Shown: positions 17,869-28,855 of the stretch, piece by piece
How the letters are laid out: the number at the start of each line of letters is the position of its first letter
Position numbering within the stretch: position 1 is the stretch's first letter
From: Microbacterium sp. 67-17
Lineage (GTDB): Bacteria > Actinomycetota > Actinomycetes > Actinomycetales > Microbacteriaceae
Direction: 5' to 3'
Assembly: GCF_001898325.1 (NCBI RefSeq)
Contig: NZ_MKTR01000014.1
Span: forward strand, 219,662 to 283,661
Length of the DNA: 64,000 nt
Notes under the pieces: model-generated
What the model was told of the DNA's origin: nothing
What the model saw: only the letters and a program-made list of their open reading frames with translations
The model's database searches: none
Program-made: the position numbers and the translations under genes

Positions 17869-19137
17869 ATGGGCGTCTTCACACGATCCCGCGCCGGCTC
17901 GATCCTCGGCGGTATCGCCGTGGTCGGTGTCAGCGCGGTCTTCCTGGCGGGTTGCGCCGGCGACTCCGGTGGCGGGAGCGGTACCACCGAGCCGAGCGAA
18001 TCCCTCGACCTCAAGATCGGCACGGCGCTGCCTGTCACCGGTAACCTCGCCTTCCTCGGCCCGCCGGAGATCGCGGGTACCGAATACGCCGCATCCGAGG
18101 TCAATGCCGCGAACGCGGGCGTGACCATCGAGATGATCCAGGGCGACTCGGGTGACACCGACAACAAGGCCTACGAGACCGAGATCCCGCGTCTGCTCGG
18201 CGAGGGCGTCTCCGCCATCATCGGTGCAGCCTCGTCGGGCACGTCGCTGCAGTTCATCGACCAGGTCGTCGGCGCCGGTGTCATCCAGTTCTCGCCCGCC
18301 AACACGTCGGCGGCGTTCACGACCTACGACGACAACGGCCTCTACTTCCGCACGGCACCGTCTGACACCCTGCAGGGTGAGGTGCTCGGAAACCTGATCG
18401 CCGAGTCGGGCGCGCAGACCCTGGGCATGATCGTCCTCAACGACTCGTACGGCACCGGTCTTGCGAGCTTCGTCAAGGACGCGTTCGAGGCAGCTGGCGG
18501 CACCGTCGTTGCCGAGCCCACGTACAACACGGGTGACACGAACTTCTCGGCTCAGGTCTCGGAGGTCGTCGCGGCCAACCCCGACGCGATCGCTCTGATC
18601 ACGTTCGAAGAGGTCAAGACGATCCTGCCCGAGCTGTTCGCCGCAGGCGTGCCCGCCGACAAGCTCTACTTCGTCGACGGCAACCTGTCGCAGTTCGGCA
18701 GCAACGGCATCGACGTGGGTGGTTCGCTCGAAGGAGCCAAGGGAACGCTTCCCGGCCTTTCGATCGACACGATCACCGACTTCACCGATTCGCTCAACAC
18801 CTTCTGGGTCGATGAGGGCAACGAGGAGCTGACCGAGTTCAGCTACGCTGCCGAGTCGTACGACGCCGTCATCCTGCTCGCGCTGGCGTCGCTTGCCGCC
18901 GGCTCCACGGATGGCGCGGCGATCGCCGACAAGCTGGTGGAAGTCTCGGGTGGATCCGGTGACGGTGAGAAGTGCACCACGTTCGCCGCGTGCGCCGAGA
19001 TCATCAACGGCGGCGGAGTTGCTGACTACGACGGTATCTCCGGTCCGATCACGTTCGACGACGTGGGCGACCCGACCGAGGCGTCGATCGGCATCTACCA
19101 GTACACGGCAGACAACGACTACGTCGCGTACGAGTAA
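17869..19137 (+). CDS. Branched-chain amino acid-type ABC transporter substrate-binding lipoprotein
   Basis: A periplasmic-binding-type lipoprotein of 422 residues (LivK-like, type I fold) anchored outside the membrane. The signal sequence ends in a lipobox, FLAGC, with the lipidated Cys at about residue 28. KIGTALPVTGNLAFLGPPEI opens the ligand domain and matches the family N-terminus; IIGAASSGTSLQF and VILALASLAAGSTDGAAI are further LivK-like regions. ATG 17869 has AAGGAG 5 nt upstream; an in-frame start at 17824 lies within the leader hairpin. It is convergent with livHMGF, an unusual arrangement but the obvious partner. The ligand is probably a branched-chain amino acid, unproven. Confidence 0.88.
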   Translation: MGVFTRSRAGSILGGIAVVGVSAVFLAGCAGDSGGGSGTTEPSESLDLKIGTALPVTGNLAFLGPPEIAGTEYAASEVNAANAGVTIEMIQGDSGDTDNKAYETEIPRLLGEGVSAIIGAASSGTSLQFIDQVVGAGVIQFSPANTSAAFTTYDDNGLYFRTAPSDTLQGEVLGNLIAESGAQTLGMIVLNDSYGTGLASFVKDAFEAAGGTVVAEPTYNTGDTNFSAQVSEVVAANPDAIALITFEEVKTILPELFAAGVPADKLYFVDGNLSQFGSNGIDVGGSLEGAKGTLPGLSIDTITDFTDSLNTFWVDEGNEELTEFSYAAESYDAVILLALASLAAGSTDGAAIADKLVEVSGGSGDGEKCTTFAACAEIINGGGVADYDGISGPITFDDVGDPTEASIGIYQYTADNDYVAYE

Positions 19138-19151
19138 GTCTCACGGCTAGC

Positions 19152-19187
19152 GAGCGGGGCTCCGACCTTCGGGTCGGGGCCCCGCTC
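19152..19187 (+). terminator. Terminator after the Liv binding-protein gene
   Basis: GAGCGGGGCTCCGACC-TTCG-GGTCGGGGCCCCGCTC, a long GC-rich stem with a stable TTCG tetraloop, 14 nt after the stop. Confidence 0.88.
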
Positions 19188-19255
19188 TCGTGTGTCCAGC
19201 GGACGCTGTGACCGACGACGGATGTCGCGCCAGCCCGGGTCCGTGTGTGAACTCT

Positions 19256-19321
19256 CACGCGAGGGGTCGCAACACGCCGTATCCCTAGGGAGCGGTGCGG
19301 CGTGTTGCGACCCCTCGCGTG
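19256..19321. repeat. Palindromic element A, copy 1 (24-bp perfect arms)
   Basis: Arms at 19256-19279 and 19298-19321 are perfectly complementary (core GAGGGGTCGCAACACGCCG) with an 18-nt loop. A second copy with the same arms stands at 36180-36245. Here it sits between the convergent binding protein and livF. Confidence 0.85.
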
Positions 19322-19360
19322 GGGCAGGGGCCCTCAGGGCGCCGGCGCGGCGAGTCCGGG

Positions 19361-20121
<761 letters not shown>

Positions 20122-20125
<4 letters not shown>

Positions 20126-21147
20126 GACTTCTCCGTCCCGGTGCTCTCGCCCGACTCAGGTGTCTTGCTGGGGCTGGCATCCGACTCGTGGTGAAGGGTC
20201 TTCTCGATCACCTCGTCGAACTCCTGCACCTCCTGCTGCAGTTCGATGGCGGCGGTATTGAGTTCGCCGGGCACACGGCCCGTGACAACGCCCAGGTCGA
20301 CATCCTGGTGCGACCCGAGGTAGGCATCGATCACCGCGGGGTTCTGCATGACGGTGTCGGGCGGCCCCTCGGCGACGATCTTGCCCTCGGCCATCACGAC
20401 GACCCAGTCGGCGATGTGACGGACCATGTGCATGTCGTGTTCGACGAACAGCACCGTCATGCCCTCGTCCTTCAGGTCCAGGATGTGGTCAAGCAGCGAC
20501 TGCGTGAGCGCAGGGTTCACCCCAGCCATCGGCTCATCGAGCATCACGAACTGCGGCGAGCTCATGAGGGCTCGCGCCATCTCGAGGAGCTTGCGCTGGC
20601 CACCCGACAGGCTCGCCGCGAAATCGGACTCCTTCGCGTCGAGCTTGAACTTCTTCAGCAGCACGCGGGCGCGCTCTTCGATCTCGGCATCCTGCTTTCG
20701 CCACAGGAACGGGAAGAGGGACGCGAAGAAGCTCTCGCCCCGTTGCCCCGTCGCACCGAGCTTCATGTTCTCGAGCACTGTCAGAAGTCCCAGAGCCTTG
20801 GTCAGCTGGAACGTGCGCACCGCGCCCATCCGCGACACCTTGAACGCGGGAACTCCCGCGAGCGCTGTGCCGTCGAAGGTCCACGACCCCTCATCGGGCT
20901 TGTCGAAGCCGGTGAGCAGGTTGAAGAACGTCGTCTTTCCGGCGCCGTTCGGGCCGATCAGGGCGGTGATCGCATTCCGCGGGATCTCGAGGTGCTCGAC
21001 ATTCACGGCGGTCAGGCCGCCGAACGTGCGCTTCACGCCGTCGGCGATGATGATCGGGTCGACCTTGGCGACACCCGGGCGGATCTCACCCTCATGAAGG
21101 CCTGTCGTCTTGGGACGCGCCACCGGCGCGAGCGGCTCATCGGACAA
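20122..21147 (-). CDS. livG: Branched-chain amino acid ABC transporter ATP-binding protein LivG
   Basis: Second ATPase subunit, 341 residues. Walker A GPNGAGKTTFFNLLTG lies near residues 65-80, signature LSGGQRKLLE near 180, Walker B FVMLDEPMAGVNP near 200. IADWVVVMAEGKIVAEGPPDTVMQNP is followed by AYLG, typical of LivG. Beyond it, about 60 residues form a charged tail (ELQQEVQEFDEVIEKTLHH, then Ser/Pro/Glu-rich), longer than in E. coli LivG. It overlaps livM by 11 nt and livF by 4 nt. Confidence 0.93.
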
Positions 21148-22117
21148 AGCTCAACTCCTTCTTGTTCCCGAGGATCCCCTGCGGGCGGAAGATGATCAGC
21201 AGCATGAGCGCGACCCCGATCAGGACGAAGACCGACTGCTGTGCCTGCTCGCGCGAGAGGAAGGGCAAGAGCCCGGCATCCACCAGCGCGGGAAGGAGGT
21301 TGGAGAGGAACGCTCGCACGACCCAGAACAACACGGCGCCGAGCACGGGGCCGAAGATCGTCGCCGCCCCGCCCAGCAGCAGCGCCGTCCAGATGAAGAA
21401 GGTCTGCGAGGTCACGTAGACGTTGGGGTTGACGTTCGTTCCCATCGCCGTGACGATGCCGCCGGCGGCGATGATGACGCCACCGATGACGAGGGCCTGC
21501 ATCTTGAACGAGAACACGTTCTTGCCGAGCGACCGCACGGCATCCTCGTCTTCTCGGATGCCCTTGATGACGCGTCCCCAGGGGCTGCGCATCAGCGACC
21601 AGGTGAACAGCACGGCTACCGCGGTCAATGCCAGGCCGATGATGATGACCCACCACTGATCGCTCGTGTACGTCCACGGGCCGAAGCCATAGGTCCCCTG
21701 CGGCAGCGGGTTTGCCGCACGGAACTCGGCCTGGAAGCCGAACAGGCCGTCAGCAGAACCGGTCACGTCCTTGTAGGCGGTCGAGAGGAACAGCAGCCGC
21801 ACGACCTCTGCGGCGGCGATCGTCACGATCGCGAGGTAGTCGCCGCGAAGACGCAGCGTCGGGATGCCGAGAATCAGCGCGAACACCGCTGCGAGCACGA
21901 AGCCGACGAGCGCCGCCGCCCACCACGGCAGCCCGAACGTCAGGATCGAGATCGCGAAACCGTAAGCACCGACTGCCATGAAGCCGGCGACACCCATGTT
22001 CAGCAGGCCCGCGAAGCCGAAGTGGATCGACAGGCCGATAGCCGCCAGCGCGAAGCCGAGGGTGGTGGGGCTGAGGATCTGGCTCAGCGTGTTGCTCAGA
22101 ATCTGACCGAAGTCCAT
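21137..22117 (-). CDS. livM: Branched-chain amino acid ABC transporter permease LivM
   Basis: An integral membrane subunit of 326 residues with 8-9 hydrophobic segments. GLLNMGVAGFMAVGAYGFAI (about 38-57) and LGIPTLRLRGDYLAIVTIA (about 84-102) are the diagnostic LivM motifs; the C-terminal FRPQGILGNKKEL is conserved. It overlaps livG and is separated from livH by 13 nt. Pairs with LivH to form the transmembrane pore. Confidence 0.92.
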   Translation of the reverse strand: MDFGQILSNTLSQILSPTTLGFALAAIGLSIHFGFAGLLNMGVAGFMAVGAYGFAISILTFGLPWWAAALVGFVLAAVFALILGIPTLRLRGDYLAIVTIAAAEVVRLLFLSTAYKDVTGSADGLFGFQAEFRAANPLPQGTYGFGPWTYTSDQWWVIIIGLALTAVAVLFTWSLMRSPWGRVIKGIREDEDAVRSLGKNVFSFKMQALVIGGVIIAAGGIVTAMGTNVNPNVYVTSQTFFIWTALLLGGAATIFGPVLGAVLFWVVRAFLSNLLPALVDAGLLPFLSREQAQQSVFVLIGVALMLLIIFRPQGILGNKKELSFVR

Positions 22118-22130
22118 CGTCGTACCCCCT

Positions 22131-23450
22131 TCAGCCCACTCGCTCTTTTCGACCCAGGATGCCCTGTGGTCGCAAGAGGAGGATCAGAATCAGGACGACC
22201 AGCGCGCCCACATACTTGAGATCGTCGGGAACCCCGAACAGGCTCGTGGTCTCGACGAGGATGCCGACGATGAGGGATCCGACCAGGGCGCCAAGGGCAG
22301 TGCCGAGGCCGCCGAGGACCACCGCGGCAAACAGCAGCAGCAGGATGCTCGAGCCCATGTCCCACTTGATGCCGGGGCGGAAGTAGGCCCACAGGACGCC
22401 GGAGAGCCCCGCGAGGGAGGCCGCCAGGATCCAGACGATCCGTACGATCGCGTCCACGTCGATTCCGGATGCCGCCGCCAGCGATGGGTTGTCGGACACT
22501 GCCCGCGTCGCGCGCCCGATCCGACTGCGCGTGAGCCACAGAGCGAAGACGATGATCACGACGACCGAGATGACCATGCTGAGCAGGTCCATCCAGGTCA
22601 GCACGATCGACCCCGGCAGCGGGATGACGCCGGAGAGCGGATTGGGCAGTTGCAGGGTGCCGCCGCCGACGAACATCTGGAAGATGTAGCGGAGGGCCAG
22701 CGAGAGCCCGATCGACACGATCATCAGCTGGACGACACCGAGGCCCTTTCGGCGCAGGGGGCGCCAGAGCCCGGCATCCATCGCGTATCCGAATGCTCCT
22801 GACACGATCACCGCCAGCGGGACTGCCACGAGCAGCGGCAGACTCAATCCCACGGCGAACAGCAGCGCTATGAGGGCACCGAAGGTGACCATCTCGCCGT
22901 GGGCGAAGTTCGAGATCCCGGTCGTGCCGTAGACCAGCGACAGGCCGATGGCCGCCAGCGCCAGCATCAACCCGAAGTTGACGCCATTGACCAGCCGCTC
23001 TAGCAACTGATCGATGAAGCTCGTCGTGTTGCGTTCGCCTTCACCGATGAAGAAGTTCGTCGTGACGCGGCCACCCGGCCCGACGGTGACCTCACGGACA
23101 TTGGGCGAGGTGTCTTCGCCGGTCTCGTCGATGACAGCGATGCCCTCGGGGAGCGTCTCTTCGTTGAGGGTGACTGTGTAATCAGCATTGCGTTCGGGCA
23201 CCCCGACCGACCACTGCCCGCTGGCGTCTGTCTCGACTGTCTGTTCGCCGCCGGGACCGTCCACCGTGAGCTCGACGCCCTCGAGCGGCTCGCCCTCGAG
23301 CTGCACGTTGCCGCTGATACGGTAGGGATCGTCCTCGGCCGCGTGCGCCGCGGTCGGCAGGGCGAGAAGGCCCATGAGGGTCAGTGCCAACGCCAGAAGC
23401 GCACCCGCGCGATTGCGCGTCGTCCTGGCTCGGGCATTCGGATGTGTCAC
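22131..23450 (-). CDS. livH: LivH-type permease with secreted N-terminal beta-sandwich domain
   Basis: A protein of 439 residues, about 130-150 longer than a standard LivH. Residues 1-38 form a Sec signal peptide (ending TAAHA-AEDD). Residues 40-130 look like a carboxypeptidase-regulatory/Ig-like domain (RISGNVQLEGEPLEGVELTV, then TDASGQWSVGVP). The permease starts near 145 with NGVNFGLMLALAAIGLSLVY and contains GTTGISNFAHGEMVTFGA and FRPGIKWDMG; RPQGILGRKERVG ends it. The ATG is at 23450 and the gene leads the operon. The extracytoplasmic domain could dock the binding lipoprotein; that is inference. Confidence 0.88.
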   Translation of the reverse strand: MTHPNARARTTRNRAGALLALALTLMGLLALPTAAHAAEDDPYRISGNVQLEGEPLEGVELTVDGPGGEQTVETDASGQWSVGVPERNADYTVTLNEETLPEGIAVIDETGEDTSPNVREVTVGPGGRVTTNFFIGEGERNTTSFIDQLLERLVNGVNFGLMLALAAIGLSLVYGTTGISNFAHGEMVTFGALIALLFAVGLSLPLLVAVPLAVIVSGAFGYAMDAGLWRPLRRKGLGVVQLMIVSIGLSLALRYIFQMFVGGGTLQLPNPLSGVIPLPGSIVLTWMDLLSMVISVVVIIVFALWLTRSRIGRATRAVSDNPSLAAASGIDVDAIVRIVWILAASLAGLSGVLWAYFRPGIKWDMGSSILLLLFAAVVLGGLGTALGALVGSLIVGILVETTSLFGVPDDLKYVGALVVLILILLLRPQGILGRKERVG

Positions 23451-23553
23451 TCAGACCTCCCGGACGGCAACGGCCGAGGAAGTCGCTTCGACCGTGATAG
23501 ACGACCGTACGAGCGTAATGTGTCGGCGGTGTTTCCGGGGCATATTCGGGTGA

Positions 23554-25161
<1,608 letters not shown>

Positions 25162-25200
25162 CCCGCGGCATCCGTCTGGCTCGCCGCACCCGTCTCGGGT

Positions 25201-25283
25201 CCGCGAGGTTCGCAGATTCGCGCGGGCCCCGCACTTTCTGGCCTGAAGCCTGTGGGGTTGGCGCGATTCTGCGACGTTGGCGG
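25201..25283. repeat. Palindromic element B, copy 1
   Basis: TTCGCAGATTCGCGC (25209-25223) faces GGCGCGATTCTGCGA (25260-25274) around an inner CCCCGCA/TGTGGGG pair. Same family as the copies near 26.3, 26.7 and 30.6 kb. Confidence 0.7.
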
Positions 25284-25371
25284 CTCCTCCCCAGCGCAGC
25301 CGCGCCGTCAGGAGCGTGTAGAAGGATGCCGTCCGCGGTCGTTGCGCTCGCTGACGACACAGACTCGCGGT

Positions 25372-26223
25372 GTGACGTCAGAGCTCGAAGAGTGGTTGCG
25401 GGAACGGCGCGGAATTGCGCACCGGAGCGACATCTTGCGTGCCGGGTACGGGGTCGCGGCATTGCGCGGGTTCGTGCGGGACGGGAGGGCACGCGTCATC
25501 CGTCGCGCATGGGTGACCCTTCCGGATGCCGCGCCCGATCTCGTCACCGCGGCCACCGCGGGCGGGCGGATTTCGTGTCTGTCCCTCGCGCGCAGAAGGG
25601 GGTGGTGGATGCCGCCAGACCTGGACCCGCATCCCCATCTGCATATGGTCCCCGGCTCCGGTTCTGCGCGCCTTCCGGACGGATGGCCAGGACGGCTCCA
25701 CTGGACGATTCCTCTCTCGCCGCCTGGCCGCGACCTCACGGCGACGGTTGAGGACGCTCTGGCTCACGTCGCTGGATGCGTTCCCCATGACGCGGCTCTC
25801 GCCGTGTGGGAGTCCGCGGTTCGTGTGGAAGGTCTTGCGCCCGAGGCGCTCAGGTGCATCCCCTGGACCTCCCGGGCCGCGCGAGAGCTGGCCGGGGAGG
25901 TTATCGGGCTCTCCGATTCGGGGCTGGAGACCCTCGTCGTCCTGCCGCTGCGCCGCTGGGGCATTCCGGTGGTGCAACAGGCGAGGATCGCCGGACGGTT
26001 CGTCGACCTCCTGATCGGCGAGCGGCTCGTGCTGCAGATCGACGGGTTCGCGCATCATTCCTCAAGCGCGCAGCGCACGAAGGACATCGCGCACGACGCC
26101 GAGCTCGCGCTTCGCGGATACACCGTCATGCGCTTGAGCTACGCGCAGATCGTTCACGACTGGCCGGCAGTCGAGCGCAGCATCCGTCGCGCCCTCGCGG
26201 CACGTCTGCACCTCGCATCCTGA
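25372..26223 (+). CDS. DUF559-type predicted endonuclease-fold protein
   Basis: A protein of 283 residues. The N-terminal 60 residues (EEWLRERRGIAHRSDILRAG) resemble the winged-helix, AbiEi-type module that precedes DUF559 in actinobacteria. The C-terminal 90 residues carry the DUF559/Vsr-like core: LSDSGLETLVVLPL, RFVDLLIGERLVLQIDGFAHH and LRGYTVMRLSYAQI, where Glu, Asp and Gln-Asp could form the PD-(D/E)xK-like site. The second acidic residue of the usual VxEVDG is Gln here. GTG 25372 fits the family start; upstream codons run through repeat B. No toxin or restriction partner is adjacent, so activity is uncertain. Confidence 0.7.
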   Translation: MTSELEEWLRERRGIAHRSDILRAGYGVAALRGFVRDGRARVIRRAWVTLPDAAPDLVTAATAGGRISCLSLARRRGWWMPPDLDPHPHLHMVPGSGSARLPDGWPGRLHWTIPLSPPGRDLTATVEDALAHVAGCVPHDAALAVWESAVRVEGLAPEALRCIPWTSRAARELAGEVIGLSDSGLETLVVLPLRRWGIPVVQQARIAGRFVDLLIGERLVLQIDGFAHHSSSAQRTKDIAHDAELALRGYTVMRLSYAQIVHDWPAVERSIRRALAARLHLAS

Positions 26224-26251
26224 GCCCGCCCGCGCCGCGCCCGTGCATCAT

Positions 26252-26330
26252 CCAGGTCCGCAGAATCGCGCCAGGTTCGCAGGATGCCGCGGCAATCGTG
26301 CGAACTTCGCGTGATTCTGCGGACTTCGTG
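26252..26330. repeat. Palindromic element B, copy 2
   Basis: GTCCGCAGAATCGCGC (about 26257-26272) faces GCGTGATTCTGCGGAC (26309-26324); an extra direct half (TTCGCAGGAT) lies between. Confidence 0.7.
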
Positions 26331-26380
26331 GTGCCGGGCACGGCCCGGGGGAGGGGTGGTCGAGCCGCGCGGGGCGGGCG

Positions 26381-26386
26381 TATGGT
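26381..26386 (+). promoter_or_regulatory. -10 box TATGGT, predicted leaderless start of DUF2277 gene
   Basis: TATGGT, then 6 nt (CGGGGC), then ATG 26393. Confidence 0.5.
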
Positions 26387-26392
26387 CGGGGC

Positions 26393-26671
26393 ATGTGCCG
26401 GAACATCCACACCCTTCACAACTTCGAGCCGGCTGCGACCTCGGATGAGGTGCACGCGGCGGCTTTGCAGTACGTGCGCAAGATCGCCGGGACGACCAAG
26501 CCGTCCAAGGCAAACCAGGATGCCTTCGACCGGGCGGTCCACGAGATCGCCCACGCTACCCAGCACCTGCTCGACGACCTCGTCGCCGTAACGCCGCCGA
26601 AGAACCGGGAAGAAGAGGCGGCCAAGGCTCGGGCTCGCGCCATCGCGTCGGGGCGCTACTCGGTCGCGTAG
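26393..26671 (+). CDS. DUF2277 family protein
   Basis: A small cytoplasmic protein of 92 residues. The N-terminal MCRNIHTLHNFEPAAT and the following EVHAAALQYVRKIAG match the DUF2277 family along its whole length; KANQDAFDRAVHEIA and the PKNREEEAAKARARA tail complete it. The conserved Cys-Arg-Asn-Ile near the start is typical, but the biochemical function is not known. It is flanked on both sides by repeat B copies and appears monocistronic. Confidence 0.85.
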   Translation: MCRNIHTLHNFEPAATSDEVHAAALQYVRKIAGTTKPSKANQDAFDRAVHEIAHATQHLLDDLVAVTPPKNREEEAAKARARAIASGRYSVA

Positions 26672-26712
26672 GGCAGCTCGCGGAATCCGGGAGCTGGCCT
26701 CTGCCGGTGTGC

Positions 26713-26795
26713 CCCGAGCCCGCAGAATCGCGCGAGGTTCGCAGGATTGTGCCCCACGGATGCGGAGTTGGTGCGAATCTGCGGAGTCGGCGCCG
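26713..26795. repeat. Palindromic element B, copy 3
   Basis: CCCGCAGAATCGCGCGAGG near 26719 faces GGTGCGAATCTGCGGAG (26770-26786), with an inner GTTCGCAGGATTG half-site. Confidence 0.65.
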
Positions 26796-26831
26796 GCTGC
26801 CCCGCGAGGCCCAGGCGTGCTGGCGCGGGGC

Positions 26832-26837
26832 TAGCGT
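26832..26837 (+). promoter_or_regulatory. -10 box TAGCGT, predicted leaderless start of moeB
   Basis: TAGCGT, then AGGGAC, then ATG 26844; a Shine-Dalgarno at proper distance is missing. Confidence 0.5.
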
Positions 26838-26843
26838 AGGGAC

Positions 26844-27638
26844 ATGTCACTTCCCCCTCTCGTCGCGCCCGTCGATGCGCTGACGGATGCCGAACGCGAC
26901 CGCACCGCGCGCCACCGAAAACTCTTCGCTATCGGTGACCTGGGTCAGCGCCGCCTCGCTGCAGCTCGCGTCGCGGTCGTGGGAGCCGGTGGGCTCGGGT
27001 CCTCCGTCATCCTGGCCCTCGCCGCCGCCGGCGTCGGAACGATCGGCATCATCGACGACGACGTCGTGGACCTGACCAACCTGCACCGGCAGATCATTCA
27101 CTCCGTTGACACAGTCGGCGAGCCGAAGACCGAGAGCGCCGCGGCTCGTGCGCGCGGCCTCGCACCCGGCGTGCGGGTGATCGAGCATCCGGTGCGCCTG
27201 ACCGCGGCGAACGCGCTCGAGATCCTGTCTGGCTACGACCTCGTGCTCGACGGGTCTGACACCTTTGAGACCCGCGACATCGTGGATGCCGGGGCCGCAG
27301 AGCTCGGACTGCCGGTCGTGTGGGGGAGCGTGCTGGAGTTCTGGTCGCAGGTGACCGTCTTCTGGTCGGCGCCACCCGCCGGCGTGGATCCGGTGCGCCT
27401 GAGCGACCTGTTCCCCGTCGGATCGACCGGCCAGGTCGTCACGTGCGAGCAGGTCGGCGTGCTGGCCTCTGTCTGCATGCAGACCGGGTCGCTCATGGCA
27501 TCCGAGGCGATCAAGCTCATCGTCGGTGAGGGGCGCCCGCTGCTCGGGCGGATCGCCGTCATCGACGCCCTCGCCGGAACGATGCGAGAACTCCCGGTCC
27601 GCTCGGCATCCGCCGTTCCTGCGCCGTCACACGCATGA
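26844..27638 (+). CDS. moeB: MoeB/ThiF-family adenylyltransferase (zinc cysteines lost)
   Basis: An E1-like enzyme of 264 residues expected to adenylate the C-terminal GG of MoaD. VVGAGGLGSSVILALA is the ATP loop, about residues 46-61; GIIDDDVVDLTNLHRQIIH carries the conserved Asp, Asn, Arg and Gln, and VLDGSDTFETRD the next site. The catalytic Cys corresponds to VVTCEQVGVLA. The usual first CxxC is replaced by VRLSDLFP and the C-terminal CxxC is absent, so the structural zinc seems lost. It lacks a rhodanese domain. The stop overlaps moeA as ATGA. Heads the plus-strand Moco genes, which favours MoeB over ThiF. Confidence 0.85.
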   Translation: MSLPPLVAPVDALTDAERDRTARHRKLFAIGDLGQRRLAAARVAVVGAGGLGSSVILALAAAGVGTIGIIDDDVVDLTNLHRQIIHSVDTVGEPKTESAAARARGLAPGVRVIEHPVRLTAANALEILSGYDLVLDGSDTFETRDIVDAGAAELGLPVVWGSVLEFWSQVTVFWSAPPAGVDPVRLSDLFPVGSTGQVVTCEQVGVLASVCMQTGSLMASEAIKLIVGEGRPLLGRIAVIDALAGTMRELPVRSASAVPAPSHA

Positions 27639-28855
27639 GCTTCACGCGCACTGTCGCCGAGCATCGCGACGCGATCCTCGCGGCGACCACGCCCTTGACG
27701 CCGGTGCGGGTCTCCATCACGGATGCCTGGGGTCGCACGACCGCGGAACCTGTCGTTGCGACCCTCGAGATCCCCGCCTTCGACAATTCCGCGATGGATG
27801 GCTACGCCGTCCGGACCGGCGACGGAGCCGTCCCGCGAACCGTCGTCGCCGACATCCCGGCAGGCGTTGCCCCCGGCGCCAGCATCGGGCCCGGGGAAGC
27901 AGCCCGGATCATGACAGGCGCTCCGCTTCCGGCGGGAGCCGACGCCATCGTGCCGCACGAGCAGACCGCGGAGCCGTTCCGTGACGTCGCGCCGGGATCG
28001 GTCATTCACCTCGACGCCGCGCCGACCCCCGGCGCGCACATTCGCGGCCGGGGAGATGACGTCTCGGTCGGGGATGCCGTGGTCGCGGCAGGCGAGCGAC
28101 TGGGTGCGCTGCAGCGATCGGCGGCGGCAGCGGCCGGTGCGGCATCCGTGCTCGTTCGCCCGGCCCCGCGCGTTGTGGTGATCGCCAGCGGCGACGAGCT
28201 GGTCGCGCCTGGTGAGCCCGTCGGGCCGGGGCAGATCCCCGAGTCGAACGGGCTGCTGCTCGACGGACTCGTGCGAGCAGCTGACGGTGTCGTCACCGAG
28301 CTCATCCGCGTCGGCGATGACCCGGCGGTGTTGCGGCGGGTACTCGCCCGCGTCGAAGCCGACTCCCCGGACGCGATCGTGCTGACCGGCGGCGCAAGCG
28401 TCGGCGCCTACGAGGTGGTGCGCGAGGTGCTCGAACCGACAGGTGTGCAGTTCCTGACGGTCGCTATGCAGCCCGGCAAGCCGCAGGGGCACGGCGCCGT
28501 CGGCGGCATCCCGGTCTTCTGCCTGCCCGGGAACCCCGTGAGCGTCGCCGTGTCGTTCGAGGCATTTGTGCGCCCGGCGCTGCTGCGGATGCAGGGCAGA
28601 CATGACGTGCTGCGCCCGATCGTGCGCCTGCGAGTCTCGACCGGATGGCGCACGCCGCCCGGTCGCGAGCAGTTCATGCCCGTCGCAATCGATCGGTCGG
28701 ATCCCGCGGTATGGACGGTGCGTCCGGCGACAGCGGGCGGATCCGGTTCCCACCGCGCCGGTGCGCTCGCGCTCGCCGAGGCGTGGGCAGTGGTTCCGGC
28801 ATCCGTCGAGGCGGTGGCCGCGGGCGATCTCGTCGATGTCATGCTGGTGACATGA
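27635..28855 (+). CDS. moeA: Molybdopterin molybdotransferase MoeA
   Basis: Inserts molybdate into adenylylated molybdopterin. 406 residues, with all four MoeA subdomains. FDNSAMDGYAV (about 49-59) is the signature of domain I; PVGPGQIPESNG and VLTGGASVGAYE (about 248-259) belong to the MogA-like domain III; AMQPGKPQGHG and FCLPGNPVSVAVSFE bind the ligand. The C-terminal beta domain is complete. Overlaps moeB and moaC by 4 nt each. Confidence 0.95.
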   Translation: MSFTRTVAEHRDAILAATTPLTPVRVSITDAWGRTTAEPVVATLEIPAFDNSAMDGYAVRTGDGAVPRTVVADIPAGVAPGASIGPGEAARIMTGAPLPAGADAIVPHEQTAEPFRDVAPGSVIHLDAAPTPGAHIRGRGDDVSVGDAVVAAGERLGALQRSAAAAAGAASVLVRPAPRVVVIASGDELVAPGEPVGPGQIPESNGLLLDGLVRAADGVVTELIRVGDDPAVLRRVLARVEADSPDAIVLTGGASVGAYEVVREVLEPTGVQFLTVAMQPGKPQGHGAVGGIPVFCLPGNPVSVAVSFEAFVRPALLRMQGRHDVLRPIVRLRVSTGWRTPPGREQFMPVAIDRSDPAVWTVRPATAGGSGSHRAGALALAEAWAVVPASVEAVAAGDLVDVMLVT

